DNA of 64,000 nucleotides, taken from positions 23,538-87,537 of the forward strand of contig CANONN010000004.1 in the NCBI GenBank assembly GCA_947567625.1. Direction: 5' to 3'. The notes beneath the pieces are model-generated. The model saw only the letters and a program-made list of their open reading frames with translations. It did not search any database and was not told the DNA's origin. The DNA is from an uncultured Roseburia sp. GTDB lineage: Bacteria; Bacillota; Clostridia; Lachnospirales; Lachnospiraceae. The translations under genes and the position numbers were made by a program. Positions 27,456 through 36,490 of the stretch are shown here, piece after piece; the first letter of the stretch is position 1, and each line of letters opens with the position of its first letter.

Positions 27456-27560
27456 AAATTAAATTAATAATTGCACCAAACGCTATGCCAATGGTGGCAC
27501 CATGGTCGGTCAAGTGCAGTAACACAAAAGGATTGCAAGGTAGCAAAAAACAGCCTTATG

Positions 27561-27610
27561 GCGTGTTTGAAAAATGCTTTCTGCCGGATGTGCCGATTTT
27601 TCAAACACGC
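27561..27610 (+). repeat. Large perfect inverted repeat between panC and panD
   Basis: GCGTGTTTGAAAAAT (27561-27575) and ATTTTTCAAACACGC (27596-27610) are exact reverse complements, 15 bp each, around a 20-nt loop. ATGGTG-G-CACCAT (near 27491) is a second, smaller palindrome upstream. No T-run follows the right arm. It lies in the 190-nt gap before panD and could be an attenuator, an mRNA stabiliser or a dispersed repeat. Confidence 0.7.
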
Positions 27611-27645
27611 TCTGGTTTGCAGATCAAGAAAGGTATGGTTATCAT

Positions 27646-28032
27646 ATGTATTTAAAAATGCTCAAGGGAAAAATACACCGCGCCGTTGTGCGCCAGGCCG
27701 AGCTTCACTATGTGGGAAGCATTACGGTTGACCCGGTTCTGATGGAGGCGGCAGGCATACTGGAGTATGAGAATGTACAGATCGTGGATATTGAAAATGG
27801 AAACCGCTTTGAGACCTACACGATCGCGGGCGAACCGGGCAGCGGTATGATCTGCCTAAACGGTGCGGCGGCGAGACAGGTGCTGGCCGGGGACCATGTT
27901 ATTATCATGGCTTATGCGCAGATGACGCAGGAGGAGGCAAAAGAGTTTCATCCCCAGGTGGTCTTTGTGGACGAAAATAATCAAATTGAGCGTGTCACGA
28001 CGTATGAAAAGCATGGAGATGTGAGAAAATAA
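27646..28032 (+). CDS. panD: Aspartate 1-decarboxylase proenzyme
   Basis: A 128-aa pyruvoyl-dependent enzyme that makes beta-alanine from aspartate. The self-cleavage site is Gly-Ser in YVGSITVD at residues 24-25, where the Ser becomes the pyruvoyl group. Other conserved segments are [17 protein letters not shown] and [21 protein letters not shown] at 27646 with a GAAAGG site gives the standard length; the longer frame would run through the inverted repeat. Confidence 0.96.
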   Translation: MYLKMLKGKIHRAVVRQAELHYVGSITVDPVLMEAAGILEYENVQIVDIENGNRFETYTIAGEPGSGMICLNGAAARQVLAGDHVIIMAYAQMTQEEAKEFHPQVVFVDENNQIERVTTYEKHGDVRK

Positions 28033-28097
28033 TCTCTGAAGCAGGAGGAATTTCCTGCCAATGAAAAAGCCGCTTGTGCGGCGGAATGAGGGGAACT

Positions 28098-29060
28098 ATG
28101 CAGGAAAAACAGATTAACAGCCGCAAGGTCGTGATGATCGGGTGCGGCATGGTGGGGGCGGCGTCTGCGTTTGCCCTGATGCAGAGTGGGTTATTTTCGG
28201 AGATGGTGCTGATTGACGCCGACAAAAGCAGGGCCGAAGGGGAAGCCATGGATATCAGCCACGGACTGCCCTTTGCCCGGCCGATGAAGATATACGCGGG
28301 CGATTACAGCGATATCGCGGATGCCGCCATTGTCATTGTCACGGCGGGCGCGGCACAAAAACCTGACGAGACCAGGCTTGATCTGGTTCAAAAAAACACG
28401 GATATTTTCCGCGGCATCATACCGGAGATAGCCAAACAGGGGTTTGGGGGAATATTATTGATTGTCTCCAATCCGGTGGATATCTTAACGTATGAGGCTA
28501 TCAAGTTATCCGGTTTTCCGGAGCGCCGTGTCATCGGTTCCGGGACGGTGCTTGACACCGCGCGCCTGAAATATCAGCTTGGCCGGCACTTGTCCGTGGA
28601 CAGCCGCAGTATTCATGCGTTTATCATCGGCGAGCATGGGGACAGTGAGATCGCAGTGTTCAGTAGTGCCAATGTGTCTGGCGTGGATCTCAATGAGTTC
28701 TGCGAGATGCGCGGCCATTACGCGCATGAGGAGTCGGAAGAGCGCATCGCAGAGACGGTCAAAAACAGCGCCTATGAGATTATTTCCAAGAAACGCGCGA
28801 CCTACTATGGCATCGCGATGGCGGTGCGGCGCATCTGTGAAGTGATCGTGCGCGATGAGAAGTCTATTTTGCCGGTATCCTCGATGATGCACGGGGAGTA
28901 CGGGATATCCGATGTGGTCTTAAGTATGCCGGCCATCGTCGGCAAAGACGGTATCGAAGACATGGTGCCGGTGTCATTGGATGAAGAGGAGGAGCAAAAT
29001 CTCAAAAAGTCCGCCGGAACCTTAAAACAGATTTTAGAGCAGGTGGACGCGGCACAGTAA
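28098..29060 (+). CDS. ldh: L-lactate dehydrogenase
   Basis: A 320-aa NAD-dependent dehydrogenase that reduces pyruvate to L-lactate. The Rossmann motif is MIGCGMVGAASA. The substrate loop is GAAQKPDETRLDL; Gln rather than Arg before the catalytic loop favours lactate over malate. The catalytic His is in FIIGEHGDSE, and SNPVDILTYEAIKLSGFP is conserved. GAGGGG precedes ATG 28098. A terminator closes the unit. Together with pflB it covers the pyruvate branch point of fermentation. Confidence 0.88.
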   Translation: MQEKQINSRKVVMIGCGMVGAASAFALMQSGLFSEMVLIDADKSRAEGEAMDISHGLPFARPMKIYAGDYSDIADAAIVIVTAGAAQKPDETRLDLVQKNTDIFRGIIPEIAKQGFGGILLIVSNPVDILTYEAIKLSGFPERRVIGSGTVLDTARLKYQLGRHLSVDSRSIHAFIIGEHGDSEIAVFSSANVSGVDLNEFCEMRGHYAHEESEERIAETVKNSAYEIISKKRATYYGIAMAVRRICEVIVRDEKSILPVSSMMHGEYGISDVVLSMPAIVGKDGIEDMVPVSLDEEEEQNLKKSAGTLKQILEQVDAAQ

Positions 29061-29100
29061 AAGAGGCTGTTTTGTGCGCATAGCGTGAATGGCTTGCTAT

Positions 29101-29147
29101 TTTCCCTTGTTTTGTCCTTACGGGCATGTGACAGGGGAAATTTTTTT
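29101..29147 (+). terminator. Terminator after the lactate dehydrogenase gene
   Basis: TTTCCCTTG (29101-29109) pairs with CAGGGGAAA (29132-29140, one G-U), followed by seven T residues at 29141-29147. Confidence 0.75.
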
Positions 29148-29231
29148 GCATGGACGGATAAATGCGCCGCAAAACATATCCATTTTTCAACCAAATAATT
29201 AAATGTAGTTTTCATATAAATGGGAGTAACC

Positions 29232-29891
29232 ATGTTTGAGGGATTTAACGAGGCCACGATTAAATATTATCAGGCAATCAGAAAAGAAAACAGTAAAAGC
29301 GTCCATAAAGAAAATGAGTTTCTTTATCTGGAAGGGATAAAAAAACCGTTGGAGGAAATGTATTTTGAGCTGGAACACTATTTTAGCGGAATTGACGTCA
29401 GTTTATTGAGCAGCAAGAGAAGGTGCCTGTCTTCGGCCTATCAAGATGCACGTTTTTGCCGTGAAACGCCGATCAAAGAATACTTCTACATACGTTTTAA
29501 ACTCGACCGATCGGATAAAAAGAATAAGCCGGGCTTTTTCTTTGACGCATCCCTGGACGGATATAAATATGGTTTGAGTATTTATGATATGGATGCCGGA
29601 GGCATGGAAAAAATTCGATATCACATCTTGGATAACAAAAATTCAGCAAAAAAAGTAATCGAAAATTTTAATGCGGCGGGATTGTTGCACGTGCAGGGGG
29701 AGCCATACAAAAGAGCGCATTATCAGGAGGAGGATGCCGTTTTGCGCGACTGGTTGGAGCGTAAGCGCATTTCGTTTCTACGGGAAGGGGAGCTTGGGAG
29801 GAGCTTTTTTGAACGGGAAATCCTCAACCGTATGATGGCGGCTTTTGACAGCGTGAAGGATGTGTATTTTATGCTGAAAGAGGCATTGTGA
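29232..29891 (+). CDS. DUF2461 family protein
   Basis: A 219-aa cytoplasmic protein of the DUF2461 family: FEGF at the start, SSAYQDARFCRETPIKEYF (the family's 'R D.RFs.dk.PYK' region) and the aromatic-rich GLSIYDMDAGGMEKIR segment. Its function is unknown. GGAG lies 5 nt before ATG 29232; the ATG at 29220 has no site. Its A+T content is higher than that of the upstream genes. It is monocistronic between a terminator and a new leader. Confidence 0.75.
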   Translation: MFEGFNEATIKYYQAIRKENSKSVHKENEFLYLEGIKKPLEEMYFELEHYFSGIDVSLLSSKRRCLSSAYQDARFCRETPIKEYFYIRFKLDRSDKKNKPGFFFDASLDGYKYGLSIYDMDAGGMEKIRYHILDNKNSAKKVIENFNAAGLLHVQGEPYKRAHYQEEDAVLRDWLERKRISFLREGELGRSFFEREILNRMMAAFDSVKDVYFMLKEAL

Positions 29892-30075
29892 CCGGGAGGC
29901 CGTTTTTATCTGCCCAACGTTACTGTGTCAGGGCACAGGAGCCGCTGACAGCAACGATGCGGGGCGAAAAAAGACCCTTTTCGACAAGGAAATAATGTAC
30001 TATAATAGAACAAAACGGTTTGGGGCGACGGAGATTATTTTTTGATACGTCGAAAGAAGGGAGGTTGACGGGAAG

Positions 30076-30519
30076 ATGCAGGAGGAAAAAGCTTGCGGGA
30101 GAGCGCTTGCCAAGGCCCATGTCCATGTGAGAAAGCTGGCGTGCCACACAGTTCCCCGCATATTGCTGGCGGGCGTCGTCGTGCTGGCGGGCGTCCGGGG
30201 CAATCCGCCCGGGGGAAAACCGGCCAGCATTTTGGCACTGTTAATAGCTGCTGTGATCGCATTGGCGGCCGCTGTTTGGGTGCTGTTTCCGCTGGTTCAC
30301 TGCAGGGACTATGTCATTTTTTATGAACATGCAGTGGAAATCTGCGGGAAAATATGGACGTTGGACGAGCTGGGCAGCATTTCCTTTATGGAGTCGAAGG
30401 CAAATTATTCTTTCTTTGCCCGCACGTATCTGTGCACGGATGTCAGAAACTTTAATATCACCTACATAAAAGACGTGAAAAAGAACTTTAACCGTGCCTA
30501 TTTGGAACAAGCGCCATAA
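30076..30519 (+). CDS. Hypothetical two-helix membrane protein
   Basis: A 147-aa protein I do not recognise. Two hydrophobic segments (about residues 28-42 and 50-72) form a hairpin, followed by a soluble C-terminal domain of about 70 residues with a VHCRDYVIFYEHAVEICGKIWTL pattern like the small PH-type domains of membrane proteins (bPH-like, by eye only). GGGAGG lies 11 nt before the ATG. It is the first gene of a same-strand set with the next two. Confidence 0.6.
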   Translation: MQEEKACGRALAKAHVHVRKLACHTVPRILLAGVVVLAGVRGNPPGGKPASILALLIAAVIALAAAVWVLFPLVHCRDYVIFYEHAVEICGKIWTLDELGSISFMESKANYSFFARTYLCTDVRNFNITYIKDVKKNFNRAYLEQAP

Positions 30520-30656
30520 ATTATACCCGAGCGCCATTCCCGCGTGCTTTTGCCGTGTGTATGAACACGTTCCGACAAAAGACGCGTATCGAGAGAAGGG
30601 CGATTGGAAACGGCGGAACTATGAAAACAGGAAGATGGAGAAGGAGAGAGAAAGAC

Positions 30657-31232
30657 ATGACAAGTTATGTTGTGATTGGCGTAATCGCCATTGTGATTCT
30701 TTTTATAATTGTATATGTAAAAATGACGATTGACGAGAAAAAAGGTGCAGACAGTGAAGAAAAGCGCAAAATCAAAGATATCGTAAAACGTGTGGTGCCG
30801 GACGGCGCATCCTACACGGCAGCCTATGGAACGAGGGAGGAGCTGACGCTCGGCGGCGGTGGCAGGACAATCACGTCCACGACCAAGTACTGGTATTATG
30901 CGGTGGCGTTCAAAACAGGAGAGCTGTATCTGGTGCCGTTATCGTTTGACGGCGGGGATATCAGCTACAGTGAACCGCTTCACTTTACAAACAGTGATCT
31001 CGGTATGGCGGAGGCCAAAAACGGATATCTGACGCTGTATGACAAGGAGCGAAAGGAATTAATGACCCTTTTTGTCGTGGCAAGCAATACCAGGGACGAC
31101 AAGTACCATCCGGTCAATATCCAGCAGAAAGAGGAGGCGCAGGCGTTTGCCTCATTCTCCCAGACCCTCATGAAACAGGTGAACGACGCCAACGGGATTA
31201 CCGATATTAAGGCGGCGAAAAAAGGGCGATAG
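30657..31232 (+). CDS. Hypothetical membrane-anchored protein
   Basis: A 191-aa protein with one N-terminal membrane helix (residues 4-22, VVIGVIAIVILFIIVYV) and a cytoplasmic or surface domain rich in beta-type segments. Its GGGGRTITSTTKYWYYAVAFK and LYLVPLSFDGGDISYSEPL stretches look like a PH-like or single beta-barrel fold. I know no function. GGAGAG precedes ATG 30657; a longer frame to 30555 has no site. The next gene starts 2 nt after its stop. Confidence 0.65.
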   Translation: MTSYVVIGVIAIVILFIIVYVKMTIDEKKGADSEEKRKIKDIVKRVVPDGASYTAAYGTREELTLGGGGRTITSTTKYWYYAVAFKTGELYLVPLSFDGGDISYSEPLHFTNSDLGMAEAKNGYLTLYDKERKELMTLFVVASNTRDDKYHPVNIQQKEEAQAFASFSQTLMKQVNDANGITDIKAAKKGR

Positions 31233-31233
31233 T

Positions 31234-33336
31234 GTGAGAAGAAAGAAAGTCGTTCAAATTTTATCCATGGTATGGTTTGGGTTTTGTCTGTTTGTGTTGG
31301 CGGTATGCACACAGGAGCCCGATTTTACGGCAGACCCGGGTCTGTATGGTACGGTCGACGCGTCCGGTGTATTCCATATCTATGAAAGCGCCGACATGCA
31401 TGCGTTTTTGCGCTATGTGAAGAACGGCCACACCGAATTGGACGGCGTGCTGGAGGCAGACGTCGATATGGGGGACACCGCGTATGTTGTGAAAAGGTAT
31501 GCCGGCTGTCTCAACGGGCAGGGGCATACGGTCGCCGGGTTGAGCTGGTCTCTGTTTGTGAACCTTCAGGCTGACGGGCGTATTGAAAATCTCACGGTCA
31601 TCTCTGACATGGAGGCGATCGAGACGATCGGGGCAGGCGGCCTGGTGTATTATAACTATGGAACGATTCACAATTGCCATGTCGAGGGCTCCGTGAGCGG
31701 ATACCGCTATACGGGTGGGATTGCGGCGGTCAATCTGGGGACGATCGTGCACTGTACGAACCGGGCAACAGTCACGTCGTTAGAGGACGGTTCGGCGTAT
31801 GACGAGGACGGCTGGATGGGCGGCTACGGGGCAGGCGGTATCGCCGGGCTTTGTGCGACCAATCGTGGCGATTCCCCGGCCGCAGAGTGCGCCATTGTGG
31901 ATTGCGACAATTACGGGGCAGTGACGGCAAAGACATATGCCGGGGGCATCGTGGCGTATCTCGATGATCAGACACGCAAGGATGAAACAGATGCTGCTGC
32001 GGCGCGCGGTACACAGGATGCGCCGCACGATTCGCTGTCTGGCTGCGTGAATTACGGGACGGTGACCGTAGAAAACCGTTTGGATTTGTACACCAGATGG
32101 TATACGCGTCCGGCAGGCATTTGCGCCTATTTGCGCTGGGGGGATATCTTTCACTGCGGCAATCGGGGCATGGTCAGGTTTGCGGAGGATGCGCCGCAAT
32201 ACAATGAAAATGGACGATGTTACGCCAATACCCCTGTGGCGATTGCTTATATCATGGGGGAAGCGCCGACTGCGAAGAACCATGTGACGGACTGCGTCAA
32301 TCTTAAGGGAACGATTGCGGGAACCATGCGCAACGAAAATATTATGGAGGTTACCGAGGAAGAATGGGCGGCATGGGAGCGCGCGGGCGGCGGGGAGCAA
32401 ACGGCCGATTATGTCAGCAATAACTGGGAATTTGATCTCGGGGAGGCGGTCAGGCTTTTTGCGTTTGAGCCGTTGGAAATCATGGAACCGGAAGCCTCCG
32501 TGGGGAGGCCCAACTATTATTTGTGTGACGCGTTTGCGTTGTATCTTCCCGCATATATGGTGATAGAGGAAGTAAGTCTTGCCGGCCGCGAGTCGGAACA
32601 TGTCTATGCCCTGCATATACAGATTGAGCCGGAGGCGTGGAGACGGGCGATTGCGGCCGGGGATTACCAGGCGGAGGAGTTTGGCGGGGCGGAAGAGTGC
32701 TGGATTTTGCGCAAAGAGGCCGATGTGGCGTCCGCCTGGAAGCAAACGCAGGAGACAAACACACCGGAACATGTACTTGATCTTTATTTCCTGGATGAGA
32801 TCTATGATTCCCTGTCGATTTCTGCACTTACGGTATGCAGTGTCGGCCCGCCGCTTCATATTGCCTACCGTCCGGCGTATTATGGCGGCAGACGGATTAT
32901 GGCGGAACGCAATCTTTCTGAATTTTCTTATCTCGCAGAGGGGGACCACACGCTCGGAAATGTGCTCTCCGTCCCGCTGTGGGGCAATCCAAAAGACGGC
33001 TTCTACGCGGATTGGGTCATGCTTTTTACCACGAGGGAAACGAATCTGTGTCCGTCCCCAAGTTTTATACAGCAGGTGGAAAACGGGTTTTATCCGTTGG
33101 AGGGGGATGAAGCGCTTACGATTGCGGCGCCGGGCGACACGTTAAGCGGCCTGGCAAAACTCTGCACGGGCGATGCCGCGGACTGGCCGCTGCTCGCTGG
33201 AATGAACGGCATAGATCACCCGGATAAGCTAATGGCCGGGCAGAGCCTGCTTCTTCCCGCGGCGGATACCTATGAGAAGAAAGTGGATAGGCTGACGGTC
33301 GAGGTGCTGCGGATGGGGACAGAGAAGCAGCGGTAG
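31234..33336 (+). CDS. Exported GLUG-repeat protein with C-terminal LysM domain
   Basis: A 700-aa surface protein. A hydrophobic N-terminal segment (residues 8-25) acts as signal or anchor; the Cys after LFVLAV is not a canonical lipobox. Residues about 60-380 hold GLUG-type repeats with GGLVYYNYGTIHNC, GGIAAVNLGTIVHC and GGIVAYLDD, common in cell-surface proteins. A middle domain (about 400-620) is unfamiliar. Residues about 640-685 form a LysM domain (DTLSGLAKLCTGD...MAGQSLLLP) that binds peptidoglycan or chitin-like glycans. The start is GTG at 31234 after AAAAGGG, 2 nt past the previous stop. Probably a wall-associated protein made with its two small membrane partners. Confidence 0.75.
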   Translation: MRRKKVVQILSMVWFGFCLFVLAVCTQEPDFTADPGLYGTVDASGVFHIYESADMHAFLRYVKNGHTELDGVLEADVDMGDTAYVVKRYAGCLNGQGHTVAGLSWSLFVNLQADGRIENLTVISDMEAIETIGAGGLVYYNYGTIHNCHVEGSVSGYRYTGGIAAVNLGTIVHCTNRATVTSLEDGSAYDEDGWMGGYGAGGIAGLCATNRGDSPAAECAIVDCDNYGAVTAKTYAGGIVAYLDDQTRKDETDAAAARGTQDAPHDSLSGCVNYGTVTVENRLDLYTRWYTRPAGICAYLRWGDIFHCGNRGMVRFAEDAPQYNENGRCYANTPVAIAYIMGEAPTAKNHVTDCVNLKGTIAGTMRNENIMEVTEEEWAAWERAGGGEQTADYVSNNWEFDLGEAVRLFAFEPLEIMEPEASVGRPNYYLCDAFALYLPAYMVIEEVSLAGRESEHVYALHIQIEPEAWRRAIAAGDYQAEEFGGAEECWILRKEADVASAWKQTQETNTPEHVLDLYFLDEIYDSLSISALTVCSVGPPLHIAYRPAYYGGRRIMAERNLSEFSYLAEGDHTLGNVLSVPLWGNPKDGFYADWVMLFTTRETNLCPSPSFIQQVENGFYPLEGDEALTIAAPGDTLSGLAKLCTGDAADWPLLAGMNGIDHPDKLMAGQSLLLPAADTYEKKVDRLTVEVLRMGTEKQR

Positions 33337-33405
33337 GGATGGTACGACGAAGCGTTTCTTTTGCATGGATTTGCAAAGACACATTGATTGAGAAAGGATT
33401 CTTTT

Positions 33406-34011
33406 ATGGCTATAGAAAATAAACTTGGTATCCGTGATTCTGCCGAATTAGCAAGGATGGAAGAAAAAATCAGTAAGAAAAAAGCGGTTGAATTGTTTGG
33501 AAATGACGATTTAAAGAATTACAAAGAAGGAACATTTTGTATGCTTGCTGCAATTCATAAGTATTTGTTTGAACAGATTTACGATTTTGCCGGAAAAGTG
33601 AGGGACGTGAATCTGGCAAAAGGTAATTTTAGATTTGCACCAGTGATGTATTTGCATGCGGCAATAGAGAATGTTGAAAAGATGCCGCAATCAAATTTTG
33701 ATGAAATTGTTGAAAAGTATGTAGAAATGAATATTGCACATCCGTTTCGTGAAGGGAATGGTCGCAGTACAAGAATATGGCTTGATTTAATGCTGAAAAA
33801 AGAATTAAACCTTGTGGTGGATTGGAGCTTAGTCGATAAAGATGATTATTTGTTGGCAATGGAGAGAAGCCCAATCAAAGATATTGAAATAAAACATATT
33901 TTAAAACAGGCATTGACGGACAAAATCGATGATCGGGAAATATATATGAAAGGTATTGACCATAGTTATTATTATGAAGGATATGCTGTATATAAGGCAG
34001 GCGAGTTATAG
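33406..34011 (+). CDS. Fic family protein with C-terminal autoinhibitory motif
   Basis: A 201-aa Fic enzyme, expected to transfer AMP (or another nucleotide part) from ATP to a protein hydroxyl. The active loop is intact: HPFREGNGR at residues 112-120. Near the end, SYYYEG at 187-192 matches the inhibitory helix consensus (S/T)xxxE(G/N), placing it in class III, where inhibition is intramolecular and no separate antitoxin is needed. No antitoxin gene is adjacent. ATG 33406 follows GAAAGG. Its A+T content is clearly above its neighbours', suggesting horizontal transfer. The target is unknown. Confidence 0.88.
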   Translation: MAIENKLGIRDSAELARMEEKISKKKAVELFGNDDLKNYKEGTFCMLAAIHKYLFEQIYDFAGKVRDVNLAKGNFRFAPVMYLHAAIENVEKMPQSNFDEIVEKYVEMNIAHPFREGNGRSTRIWLDLMLKKELNLVVDWSLVDKDDYLLAMERSPIKDIEIKHILKQALTDKIDDREIYMKGIDHSYYYEGYAVYKAGEL

Positions 34012-34111
34012 CACTGTGCCATATGTTCGGCAGAACGATATGCAGGGATTTCATTCATTGATTTGGCGATACCGTCCCCAAACATCAGAACGATAGTAAC
34101 CGTTCAGCTCA

Positions 34112-34136
34112 GGACTTTGCACTCGCTGCAAAGTCC
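34112..34136 (+). repeat. Perfect hairpin upstream of the AraC gene
   Basis: GGACTTTGCA (34112-34121), loop CTCGC, TGCAAAGTCC (34127-34136). Two smaller inverted repeats flank it: GAACG-ATAGTAAC-CGTTC just upstream and GACAA-AA-TTGTC between the presumed binding site and the AraC start. This is the third leader in the window with several short hairpins. Confidence 0.6.
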
Positions 34137-34203
34137 GTAAGAACGCATATATCTAGTCAAGCGAACGATAGGGAGCAGTGACAAAATTGTCTTGTAAACG
34201 CAT

Positions 34204-35031
34204 ATGAAAATGATACCTTACCTTTCAGATTACCATTTTGCACATTTAAAGGGCCTGACAAATTATATCAACCTCAACATCACGCATATGTGCCACGCCG
34301 CGGTAAACAGTGACTGGCACTGTGACGACCGCTGTGACAACACCAACCGCCTGTACTTTATACTGGATGGGCAGGCATTTTTATGCCACAACGGGGAAAC
34401 GATTGCGCTTACACCCGGCAGGGCGTACCTAATCCCCGCCAATATCACTTACAGCTTTTACTGTGAGGAATATATGGAGCATATTTTTATTCATTTCTTT
34501 CTCAATATTATCCCGCAGAGAGATCTGCTTTCCAGCGTACAAAAGATTAACAGCTTCGATATGCCGAAGGCTTCCATCGAAGCTGTCAAGGATATGTTTT
34601 ACGCGGAGAGCATCGCCGCGGCAATGTTTTTCCAGTCTTATCTTTACCACCTGCTGTTCACCGTGATATCGCCGTATGACAGCCAAATCAACCGCGATAT
34701 CATGCTGTATCAGCAGTACGCCGCCCTCTACGACTACATAAAGGACAACGTCTATGCCGATACCACGGTTGCACAGGTATGCAAGAACACCGGCTATTCG
34801 CAGAGACATCTTTCCTACAAATTTAAAGCCGACACCGGGCAGACCATAAAGGCGTACATGACGGAGCTCCTCTTAAACAGGCTGAAGTACATGCTTTCTT
34901 TTTCCGATATGCCCATCCGCCAGATTGCCGCCGAGCTTCATTTTACCGACGAGTTTTACTGCTCGCGTTTTTTCAGGAAGCACATGCAGATTTCGCCGCG
35001 GGAATACCAGAAAACACATTGGATGAAATAA
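34204..35031 (+). CDS. AraC family transcriptional regulator
   Basis: A 275-aa regulator. The N-terminal cupin domain (residues 30-100, with GRAYLIPANITYSFYCEE) would bind a sugar, and the C-terminal double HTH (about 175-270) includes TVAQVCKNTGYSQRHLSYKFKADTGQ and IRQIAAELHFTDEFYCSRFFRKHMQISPREYQ. It converges on the alpha-L-fucosidase/RhaT pair, and control of that pair by fucose or rhamnose is likely. The site GGGAG is about 30 nt before ATG 34204, so the true start is slightly uncertain. Confidence 0.88.
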   Translation: MKMIPYLSDYHFAHLKGLTNYINLNITHMCHAAVNSDWHCDDRCDNTNRLYFILDGQAFLCHNGETIALTPGRAYLIPANITYSFYCEEYMEHIFIHFFLNIIPQRDLLSSVQKINSFDMPKASIEAVKDMFYAESIAAAMFFQSYLYHLLFTVISPYDSQINRDIMLYQQYAALYDYIKDNVYADTTVAQVCKNTGYSQRHLSYKFKADTGQTIKAYMTELLLNRLKYMLSFSDMPIRQIAAELHFTDEFYCSRFFRKHMQISPREYQKTHWMK

Positions 35032-35034
35032 TTT

Positions 35035-36489
35035 TTACTCAATATTGATTTTGAAAACCACGGGCATATCGCTGGTGACGGGGGTTGTCCTCACTCTAAG
35101 CCCCTCGCCGGTGCGCTCCCATGCGGGCGCCTCCTCCATGCCCAGCACTTCCACGCTCTTTATTTGTTCTGAAAAAAATGCCGCCTGTTTTCCGGTTCTT
35201 GTGGCAAGCGCTTTTACCAGAACCTCATCCTGCCCTTTCATATTCATGCAGATCGCATAGAGGCTGGCGCCGTTTACGGTAAAACGGAAATCCTCGCTCG
35301 TATAGACGGTTTCTTCTGCGTCCGTAAAACCGCCGTCCGCCATGACGGCAGGGCCCTCGGAGGCAATCTTCCATACCTTGGAGGCATAGATCGCTTCGCC
35401 GTTGGTCTTAAGCCATTTCCCGATTTCAAGCAGGATATCCCTGTCCTGGTCCGGGATGGTTCCGTCCGCCTTTGGCCCAATATTTAACAGCAGCCGGCCG
35501 TTTTTGCTCACAATGTCCACCAGATCGCGCACGATGGCGTAAGCATGTTTGTAGTGGTTATCCTCCGTATAGCACCATGAATTGGTGGCGACGGCAGTAT
35601 CCGTCTGCCAGATAAACGGTTTCGCCTCGGCAAACTGCCCGCGTTCGATATCCAGAACTGCGGTGCCAAAGGGAAACGCATCGAGTTTGTAGTTGATTAC
35701 GCCGTCCGCTACTGTATTATAATAGTATGCTGCAAATTTTTTCAGGTAGGGTTTTACGGCGACATGCATAATCCACCAGTCAAAATAAATGATTTTCGGC
35801 CGGTATTTATCGACGATCTCACAGCAGCGGCACAGCCAGTCTTCCAAAAACTCCCGGGAAGGCGCCGGGCTGGAATGGATATCCATGTGGTCGGCCTCTG
35901 GCATCGAGGGCCAGTAAAAATCGCCGCGCTTTAGGGGTTCTTTGATGTCAGAGTCAAAGTCTTTGCCGTGCCCCATGAAAAACCAGTGTTCCACCCGATG
36001 GCTCGAAGCGCCGTTGATCAGCCCGACTTCTTCGCACGCGTCGCCAAGCTCACCGAGTACATCGCGGCAGGGCCCCATTTTCTTCGCGTTCCACTCCGAG
36101 AGCTCACTCTCATACATCTGGAAACCGTCGTGGTGCTCGGCTACCGGCATCACGTATTCTGCGCCCGCCTCCGCAAACAGTTTTGCCCATGCGTGCGGGT
36201 CAAACTTTTCCGCCCGAAACAGGGGGATAAAATCCTTATACCCAAAGTCCTTCGGCTCGCCGTAGGTTTTGACATGATGCTCGTACACGTTCGTCCCCTG
36301 CATATACATATGGCGGGAATACCATTCGCTGTCGAACGCCGGCACAGAATAGACGCCCCAGTGTATAAAAATGCCAAACCTGGCTTTTTGATACCAGTCG
36401 GGAACCTTGTACTGCTGCAGCGATTCCCAGGTGTCTTTGTATCTTCCGTTTGCAATCACATCGTTAATCTTTTTCAAATAGTTATCCAT
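35035..36489 (-). CDS. Alpha-L-fucosidase, GH29
   Basis: A 484-aa retaining glycosidase that removes L-fucose from glycans. GH29 landmarks: WYQKARFGIFIHWGVYSVPAF at residues 33-53, EYVMPVAEHHDGFQMYES, and the nucleophile Asp in KIIYFDWW. A C-terminal beta-sandwich follows, as in the family. No signal peptide, so it acts inside the cell on imported oligosaccharides. Its start is 1 nt from the stop of the transporter gene upstream on the same strand, so the two form an operon. Confidence 0.92.
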   Translation of the reverse strand: MDNYLKKINDVIANGRYKDTWESLQQYKVPDWYQKARFGIFIHWGVYSVPAFDSEWYSRHMYMQGTNVYEHHVKTYGEPKDFGYKDFIPLFRAEKFDPHAWAKLFAEAGAEYVMPVAEHHDGFQMYESELSEWNAKKMGPCRDVLGELGDACEEVGLINGASSHRVEHWFFMGHGKDFDSDIKEPLKRGDFYWPSMPEADHMDIHSSPAPSREFLEDWLCRCCEIVDKYRPKIIYFDWWIMHVAVKPYLKKFAAYYYNTVADGVINYKLDAFPFGTAVLDIERGQFAEAKPFIWQTDTAVATNSWCYTEDNHYKHAYAIVRDLVDIVSKNGRLLLNIGPKADGTIPDQDRDILLEIGKWLKTNGEAIYASKVWKIASEGPAVMADGGFTDAEETVYTSEDFRFTVNGASLYAICMNMKGQDEVLVKALATRTGKQAAFFSEQIKSVEVLGMEEAPAWERTGEGLRVRTTPVTSDMPVVFKINIE

Positions 36490-36490
36490 G

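Noticed and set aside
27471-27731. 86-codon frame between panC and panD
   Set aside because: Cys-rich, spans the inverted repeat and the panD start, no binding site; probably repeat-derived noise.
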